DNA of 19,313 nt from an uncultured Desulfomonile sp. (GTDB lineage: Bacteria; Desulfobacterota; Desulfomonilia; Desulfomonilales; Desulfomonilaceae): NCBI GenBank assembly GCA_903853735.1, contig CAINUH010000427.1, positions 1 to 19,313 on the forward strand, read 5' to 3'. Every line of letters begins with the position of its first letter. Within the stretch, counting starts at the first letter, position 1. The position numbers and the translations under genes were made by a program. Under the pieces are notes generated by a model. The model saw only the letters and a program-made list of their open reading frames with translations, made no database searches and had not been told where the DNA came from. Below are positions 14,594 to 19,313 of this stretch, in pieces.

Positions 14594-15828
14594 CTAAAGC
14601 AACTTCGTTTTGACCGCCAGTTTTCCATATCGTCTATTATCGCCTTGCCTATGGCATATTTGTCAAAATGTTTGTAAGCACTGTTCGCTGGATGGCTTAG
14701 TAAATCTACAAACAACTCTGCAGATTGACATGCGAGAATTTGATGTTCTGTCAACACACTAATATTTGGAGCCTTTGCGCTTTTCGCCCTAAGTTCCTGT
14801 TCTCCCCCACCGTGGCTCTCAGGGACAATTACCGCTCGTGCGCCAGTGAGAAGGATCTCGTTCACCGTGTTATATCCTGCCCTCGAAATCACCAGTTCCG
14901 AGTGATGAACCAGATCCACGAGGTCAGGCACGAAATTTAGGAACCTGACTTTTGTGCTCAGTGGGTGACACTGAAGGGCGCGGGCAGCTCCTTCGTCCAA
15001 GTAGGGATCTATGACCATAACGACCTGATAGAGGTCATTGAGGCCTGTGCAGCTAAACAACTCCAACAATTTTAGGGACAAGTCGGATACACGGTCATTT
15101 CTGCCAAGAGAAATGAGGATGGTTTTCCTATCCGGCAGACCAAAATGTTCGAATGTTTCACATCTTCCGCACAACTCTTCTTGTACCTTGTTGGTTATCT
15201 TACCGAGATAGGTGATCTTCTTTTCCAGGTCGGGGTCATTTCCAAGGAATTGTTTATTTATATCAATGACTTTTCTGTCCTCCAGCACGTACATGAAGTC
15301 GTAGAGGGCTCCGATATTTATGGATTCGGAACGGTGCCTGGGGTTTTGATAGGGAATACGCAGTAAAGGAACCCATTTCATGATCCCTCGACATATATGT
15401 ACGAGTGTGAAATCCATTGGGCCGCCCTTGCGCATCCACTTTTTCATGAGCAAGGGAATCAGCTCACTCATCTGGCCGGTCATGTTGTGCTCTATAATGA
15501 GCGCATCCGGCTGGAAAAAATCGAAACTCGACATGATCATTGTCTGGCGAAAATCGAAAATCTCCTCGAGTTCAAATCCCAATAGGTATCGGGACTGCAT
15601 GGGACTGTCTTTGCGGTCGATATCAAGCTTGATTGAGGGAAGTTTTATTACCTCTATTCCTTCTCGAAAGAAAATTTGCGGGATGGATGTCCCGGATATC
15701 ACAAGAAAATCTATATCCGGCCTCCATTTTTTCATCCCGGTGATAACAGCCAAGGTCCGGAAGGCATGACCTAAACCTATCGAATTGTGGGTGTAGACCA
15801 GAATTCTCTTTATGTTGTGTTGAGTCAT
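14590..15828 (-). CDS. MurG-like (GT-B fold) predicted glycosyltransferase
   Basis: This 412-residue protein looks like a cytoplasmic or peripheral GT-B glycosyltransferase with a GT28-type C-terminal domain. The N-terminal Rossmann part begins RILVYTHNSIGLGHAFRTLAV, with the GLGH glycine loop (18-21) typical of MurG-like enzymes. The C-terminal half has ISLGRND (near 239-245) and the nucleotide-sugar binding segment SRAGYNTVNEI (315-325), then GARAVIVPE and GGEQELRA (329-348), which match the family's donor-binding loop. It resembles the group often annotated 'predicted glycosyltransferase' (COG4671), which has no assigned acceptor; it is not MurG itself, since no cell-wall cluster surrounds it. 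ATG 15828 has AGGAAG eight bases upstream. Its neighbours suggest no pathway. Confidence 0.8.
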   Translation of the reverse strand: MTQHNIKRILVYTHNSIGLGHAFRTLAVITGMKKWRPDIDFLVISGTSIPQIFFREGIEVIKLPSIKLDIDRKDSPMQSRYLLGFELEEIFDFRQTMIMSSFDFFQPDALIIEHNMTGQMSELIPLLMKKWMRKGGPMDFTLVHICRGIMKWVPLLRIPYQNPRHRSESINIGALYDFMYVLEDRKVIDINKQFLGNDPDLEKKITYLGKITNKVQEELCGRCETFEHFGLPDRKTILISLGRNDRVSDLSLKLLELFSCTGLNDLYQVVMVIDPYLDEGAARALQCHPLSTKVRFLNFVPDLVDLVHHSELVISRAGYNTVNEILLTGARAVIVPESHGGGEQELRAKSAKAPNISVLTEHQILACQSAELFVDLLSHPANSAYKHFDKYAIGKAIIDDMENWRSKRSCFR

Positions 15829-15857
15829 GTGCTCAGCTTCCTGATTTTGTGGCCGAC

Positions 15858-15866
15858 ATTATCACA
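15858..15866 (-). promoter_or_regulatory. Extended -10 promoter candidate for the glycosyltransferase gene
   Basis: On the minus strand TG-T-GATAAT forms an extended -10 element about 30 bases before ATG 15828, with no good -35 box. The start point would be near 15851, giving a short leader that contains the AGGAAG ribosome binding site. It would make the gene independent of the upstream transporter operon. Confidence 0.35.
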
Positions 15867-15912
15867 TTTTCGAGGGATCCGGTTTTGCAGTCCATTGGTT
15901 ATTGCCTTTTCA

Positions 15913-15931
15913 CAGCCACAAGCTTTGGCTG
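15913..15931 (-). terminator. Short hairpin just after the transporter operon
   Basis: CAGCCA (15913-15918) and TGGCTG (15926-15931) enclose a seven-base loop, immediately after the OppF stop codon. The 6-bp stem and the missing T-run make it a weak terminator candidate. Confidence 0.3.
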
Positions 15932-15932
15932 A

Positions 15933-16967
15933 TTATAATGCACATCCGAGAGCATCGCAGCCCGTCAGAAGAAGAGAATCCGAAAAGTGGCACGCCACCA
16001 GATGACCCGAGTCCACCTCCATTAGAGGAGGTACTACATGGGAGCATACTTCTTGGGCATAGAGGCATCTCGGATGAAACGAACATCCCGATGGAGCATT
16101 CATTGGATCGGCTGGATCTCCCTTCAGGATGATCTTCCGGCCCACCATTTCGGGTCTGGTGCTTGGAACGTTGGACATCAGGGCCTCGGTATAAGGGTGT
16201 CTCGGCTGGTTGAACAAGTTCTGAGACGGAGCGTATTCAACCACTTTTCCCACGTACATTAATACTATTCTCTGGCTGAAGTGACGGATAAGGCCTAGGT
16301 CGTGCGAAATAAACAAATACGCGAGTCCGAGCCTTTCTTGAATTTCCAAAGCAAGATTTACGATCTGGGCTTGAACCGAAACATCCAGGGCAGACGTCGG
16401 TTCATCTGCGACGAGCAGCTTTGGGTAGAGCGCCAAAGCGCGTGCTATACTTATACGTTGGCGCTGACCACCGGAAAACGCATGGGGATAACGATTCAGA
16501 TGGTACACCTGCAAACCCACAAGTTCAATGAGCTGCCGAATCCTGTCCTCCAATTCATGCCCCTTCGCCACCTTGTTGACCACAAGGGGTTCGGCAAGAA
16601 TCTCCCTGATGGTCATTCTGGGGTTCAACGATGCAAAAGGATCCTGAAAGACCATCTGAATGTAGGGCCTCAACGGTTTCATTTCTGAGGGTTCAATGGC
16701 AGCCAAGTCCACCCTCGCAGATCCGTTGGGAGGCTTGAACCAAATGCTGCCTTGCGTTGGACGGTAAGCTCCCATAATCATTCGGCCTACGGTGGTCTTG
16801 CCGCAGCCGGATTCCCCTACTAGCCCGAGGGTCTCTCCCGCTCCAATACTGAAGCTGACCCCATCAACCGCTTTGATATACCCCACGACCTTCCGAAACA
16901 AGCCCTTTTGGACGGGAAAGTACTTTTTTAGATCAGTCACTTCAAGTAGGTTTTCCGAATCAGACAA
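15933..16967 (-). CDS. oppF: Peptide/nickel-type ABC importer, ATP-binding subunit OppF
   Basis: This is one of two cytoplasmic ATPases of a dipeptide/oligopeptide-type importer. From TTG 16967 it has 344 residues: Walker A GESGCGKT (51-58), Q-loop Gln108, signature FSGGQ (164-168), Walker B LLVADEP with Glu189 and H-loop His222. The C-terminal oligopeptide-transporter domain holds four cysteines (295, 301, 308, 326) in the family spacing. The open frame runs back to 17105, but that part only overlaps OppD in another frame; TTG 16967 has GAGGG eight bases upstream and begins 11 bases after the OppD stop, and its protein starts as the family does. The last 17 residues ([16 protein letters not shown] region) are an unusual tail. 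Substrate cannot be assigned without the binding protein. Confidence 0.93.
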   Translation of the reverse strand: MSDSENLLEVTDLKKYFPVQKGLFRKVVGYIKAVDGVSFSIGAGETLGLVGESGCGKTTVGRMIMGAYRPTQGSIWFKPPNGSARVDLAAIEPSEMKPLRPYIQMVFQDPFASLNPRMTIREILAEPLVVNKVAKGHELEDRIRQLIELVGLQVYHLNRYPHAFSGGQRQRISIARALALYPKLLVADEPTSALDVSVQAQIVNLALEIQERLGLAYLFISHDLGLIRHFSQRIVLMYVGKVVEYAPSQNLFNQPRHPYTEALMSNVPSTRPEMVGRKIILKGDPADPMNAPSGCSFHPRCLYAQEVCSHVVPPLMEVDSGHLVACHFSDSLLLTGCDALGCAL

Positions 16968-16978
16968 TCTTCTTACCC

Positions 16979-17992
16979 TCAAATGCGGATACACATCCTT
17001 GGACAGGCCACAAAGTGGCGGTCTCCAACCTCTGTAAGTTCGTACGGGTTGTCCCGGCAAATGGAATCGCCGCCGCATTCTGTGCATCGGCCAAAGAACG
17101 GGCACCCGGTTATACTTTCGAAAGCATCGGGCAGAGTGCCGTCAATGGTGGCCAAATGGCTTCTCACTGGGGTATCAATGCCCGGCACCGACATCAACAG
17201 CGCTCGAGTGTAAGGATGGAAACACTCCTCAAAGAGGGTGTCCACCGGAGCTTGTTCCATAACTCGTCCGAAATAAACCACCAGCACGTCATCGCTAATC
17301 TCAGCTATTACTCCCAAGTTGTGGGAAATGAAGAGAATGGCCATGCCAAATTCTTCTTGAAGATTCTTGAGAAGTTCGAGGATCTGCGCCTGTATAGTGA
17401 CATCCAGTGCCGTTGTCGGCTCGTCTGCGATCAAGATTCTCGGGTTGCAAACGAGCGCCATGGAAATCATGGCCCTCTGTCGCATGCCGCCGGATAATTG
17501 ATGTGGGTAGGCGTCAATACGGTTTTCCGGGTCAGGAATCCCGACCTTTCCAAGCATCTCTACGGCTCGATTACGGGCTTCCGCCTTAGAGACATCGGAA
17601 TGAAGGCGAAGAGCCTCTATGATCTGGCTTCCAATCGTATGCACGGGGCTGAACGAATTCATCGGTTCCTGAAATATCATTGCCACGTCTCGGCCTCGAA
17701 TACTCCTCATCCGACGGCTATATGGACCGACCGAGACCAGGTCGAGCACACTTGAAGAGACATTTCCGTCTTCCGGCCTCAACAGGATCTTTCCATCCAC
17801 AATTCTGCCCGGCGATGGCACGATTCTTAGTATCGACTGCCCAATAACACTCTTTCCGCTTCCTGATTCACCTACTATTCCGAGTGTCTTTCCGGATTCG
17901 ACTGAAAAGGTCACTCCGTCCACAGCCCTGACCACCCCTTCGTCGAGGAAAAAATGGACTCGTAAATCTTTAACTTCCAGAACCGGAGGCAT
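16979..17992 (-). CDS. oppD: Peptide/nickel-type ABC importer, ATP-binding subunit OppD
   Basis: This 337-residue ATPase is the partner of OppF. Walker A is GESGSGKS (41-48), the Q-loop is Gln108 in [12 protein letters not shown], the signature is LSGGM (166-170), Walker B is ILIAD with Glu191, and the H-loop is His224 in ISHNL. The C-terminal domain has cysteines at 297, 303, 312 and 330 in family spacing, plus extra ones at 306 and 334. In a mycobacterial OppD this cysteine set has been reported to hold an iron-sulfur cluster; that it does so here is inferred. ATG 17992 is preceded by AGGTGAG that overlaps the OppC stop, five bases upstream, so the two are probably coupled. Confidence 0.95.
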   Translation of the reverse strand: MPPVLEVKDLRVHFFLDEGVVRAVDGVTFSVESGKTLGIVGESGSGKSVIGQSILRIVPSPGRIVDGKILLRPEDGNVSSSVLDLVSVGPYSRRMRSIRGRDVAMIFQEPMNSFSPVHTIGSQIIEALRLHSDVSKAEARNRAVEMLGKVGIPDPENRIDAYPHQLSGGMRQRAMISMALVCNPRILIADEPTTALDVTIQAQILELLKNLQEEFGMAILFISHNLGVIAEISDDVLVVYFGRVMEQAPVDTLFEECFHPYTRALLMSVPGIDTPVRSHLATIDGTLPDAFESITGCPFFGRCTECGGDSICRDNPYELTEVGDRHFVACPRMCIRI

Positions 17993-17997
17993 TCATC

Positions 17998-19101
17998 TCA
18001 CCTAGAATATGGATCAACAGCGTCTCTGAGGCCATCACCCACGAAATTGAAGGCAAGAACGGTGGCGATGACAAACAAAACCGGTATCAGAAGCCACGGA
18101 TACAGGGCGATCGTTGTGACATTCTGCGCTTCTTTGAGCAGCACTCCCAGACTCGTGATAGGAGGTCGCAGACCGATACCCAAAAAGCTCAGAGCAGTCT
18201 CGGCAAGGACCATGCCTGGTATTGCCAAAGTGACGGTCACTATTATGTGGCTGGTAAAAGAAGGGAGTAAGTGTCTGAAAATTATCCTGAAATGACCTGC
18301 ACCTGCAAATCTGGCTGCAAGAACAAACTCCTCCTCACGCAGGCTTATGAGCTTTCCTCTGACCATTCTGGCAAGATCCGTCCATCCAACGAGTGAGAGA
18401 ATTATTGTGATCGTGAAGTAGACCTTCATCGCAGGCCAATGTGGCGGCATTGCCGCTGAAAGTCCCATCCATAGAGGTATGCTGGGAAAACAGCGAATAA
18501 TTTCAATCACTCTTTGAATGACGCCATCAGGCCATCCGCCGTAGTAACCTGATATTCCTCCAAAAAGCAATCCTAGCCCCAAGCTCAAGAAAACTCCTAG
18601 CATCCCTATGGACAAAGAGATTCTGCTGCCATAAAGACAGCGCGAGAACATGTCCCTTCCCATTCTGTCGGTTCCGAACAGGAATATCCTGGCAGGAGCA
18701 TCTACTCCAAACAGGTGCACATCCGTGCTCCATAGGCCCCAGAACAAGTATGGATCTCCCCTGACAAATAACCGGATCGGACAACTTTGACCGACGACTT
18801 CTTCGTAATGGATGCCGTGAGTTTCTATTTCTATAATCATCATGCTGCCCGCAACGAAAGGTCGCCGCAAATTGCCTTGGTCGTCAAAGATTCTCATTGT
18901 TGATGGGGGCGAGTATATTGATTCAAAATGGCGGGTGTCCTTGTCGTATGGTGCCAAGAATTCGCAGAAAATTGACGAAACGTACAGGCCCAAAATGGCC
19001 CACAGGCCGATCATGGCCAATGTATGTTTCTTGTAACCCCACCAGACCAATTGCCTGGTAGAGGCATTCAAATATTTCTCTCTTCTCGGATCCCCGCTCA
19101 T
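17998..19101 (-). CDS. oppC: Peptide/nickel-type ABC importer, permease subunit OppC
   Basis: This inner-membrane permease has a first helix (about 29-50), a long periplasmic section (about 51-140) with YSPPS...RRPFV...GDPYLFWGLWSTDVHLFGV, then FLFGTDRMGRDMFSR and five further helices. The cytoplasmic coupling-helix motif is EEEFVLAARFAGAGHFRIIFRHLLP (from about 257). At 367 residues it is longer than the usual 290-300. The extra length is the periplasmic section, which I recognise from a known subgroup of OppC/DppC proteins, so it is not a fusion. ATG 19101 overlaps the OppB stop by ATGA. The end DGLRDAVDPYSR is typical for the family. Confidence 0.94.
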   Translation of the reverse strand: MSGDPRREKYLNASTRQLVWWGYKKHTLAMIGLWAILGLYVSSIFCEFLAPYDKDTRHFESIYSPPSTMRIFDDQGNLRRPFVAGSMMIIEIETHGIHYEEVVGQSCPIRLFVRGDPYLFWGLWSTDVHLFGVDAPARIFLFGTDRMGRDMFSRCLYGSRISLSIGMLGVFLSLGLGLLFGGISGYYGGWPDGVIQRVIEIIRCFPSIPLWMGLSAAMPPHWPAMKVYFTITIILSLVGWTDLARMVRGKLISLREEEFVLAARFAGAGHFRIIFRHLLPSFTSHIIVTVTLAIPGMVLAETALSFLGIGLRPPITSLGVLLKEAQNVTTIALYPWLLIPVLFVIATVLAFNFVGDGLRDAVDPYSR

Positions 19102-19313
19102 ACTCCCTCTCGCGCACCAAACCTAATTCGAGGATCTACCCAGGCGAGTAGTATGTCCGAGACAAGAGTTCCAACCACGGTCAGCGAACTGAGCAGCATG
19201 AGGAAACTGCCTGCGAGTTGCATGTCCTGACTCAACAGAGCGCTGAGCAGAAGAGGTCCGGATGTAGGAAGGTTCAGCACCACTGCCGTGATAGCAATCC
19301 CAGAGATAAGTTC
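19098..19313 (-). CDS. oppB: Peptide/nickel-type ABC importer, permease subunit OppB (C-terminal part, cut by window edge)
   Basis: Only the last 71 residues are in the window; the frame stays open to the right edge. They contain LPTSGPLLLSALLSQDMQLAGS, then the final helix LMLLSSLTVVGTLVSDILLAWVDPRIRF, the classic C-terminus of OppB/DppB permeases. The gene overlaps OppC by the ATGA quartet. The rest of OppB and any substrate-binding protein should lie to the right. Confidence 0.9.
   Translation of the reverse strand, partial: ELISGIAITAVVLNLPTSGPLLLSALLSQDMQLAGSFLMLLSSLTVVGTLVSDILLAWVDPRIRFGAREGV

Noticed and set aside
18640..18960. Extra domain or gene fusion in OppC
   Set aside because: The long periplasmic section between helices 1 and 2 is a known variant of OppC/DppC permeases.
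1..19313. Mobile elements, CRISPR arrays, tRNA or rRNA genes, phage or defence genes
   Set aside because: I saw no transposase or integrase frame, no regularly spaced repeats and no RNA gene signatures on either strand.

Overview
The window looks like ordinary chromosome of an anaerobic, Gram-negative bacterium, most likely a deltaproteobacterium in the broad sense (Desulfobacterota, of the sulfate-reducing or syntrophic kind). That placement is an inference. It rests on base composition near half G+C, a three-subunit molybdenum hydroxylase of the 4-hydroxybenzoyl-CoA reductase/xanthine dehydrogenase type, an ispF-cysS pair, a LolA-like carrier that implies an outer membrane, and a cysteine-rich protein whose C-terminal pattern I associate with that group. 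I see no tRNA, rRNA, CRISPR array, transposase or integrase.

Region 1 (1-5612). A minus-strand operon encodes the FAD, [2Fe-2S] and molybdopterin subunits of the hydroxylase (order FAD, FeS, Mo; 4260 down to 497). About 500 bases without a convincing gene follow it, and a 300-base leader carrying several palindromes precedes it. Upstream of that leader is a minus-strand, cysteine-rich protein of unknown function (4561-5412).

Region 2 (5428-6413). A compact divergent control region separates the cysteine-rich gene from an IclR-family regulator. It holds two back-to-back promoter candidates with perfect TTGACA -35 boxes and two palindromes just before the regulator. The simplest reading is that the regulator controls itself and the cysteine-rich gene, and possibly the hydroxylase operon.

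Region 3 (6503-10616). A class A penicillin-binding protein (glycosyltransferase plus transpeptidase) with an unusual 150-residue C-terminal tail overlaps by ATGA with a membrane-anchored HtrA/DegS-like protease. This is a two-gene envelope operon on the minus strand, with a 14-bp palindrome overlapping its likely promoter.

Region 4 (10659-14519). A plus-strand run encodes IspF (isoprenoid precursor synthesis), CysS (cysteinyl-tRNA synthetase), an energy-coupling-factor type ABC ATPase without visible partners, and a LolA-like periplasmic lipoprotein carrier. Several starts here are better placed downstream of the longest open frame.

Region 5 (14590-19313). On the minus strand are a MurG-like glycosyltransferase with its own promoter candidate, and the tail end of a peptide/nickel-type ABC importer operon (OppB C-terminus, OppC, OppD, OppF). 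The first part of that operon, including any substrate-binding protein, lies beyond the right edge.

The least explained items are the cysteine-rich protein with its divergent IclR control region, the PBP tail and its coupling to the protease, and the orphan ABC ATPase fused translationally to the LolA-like gene. I found no clear evidence of a defence or other multi-gene system of unknown type.
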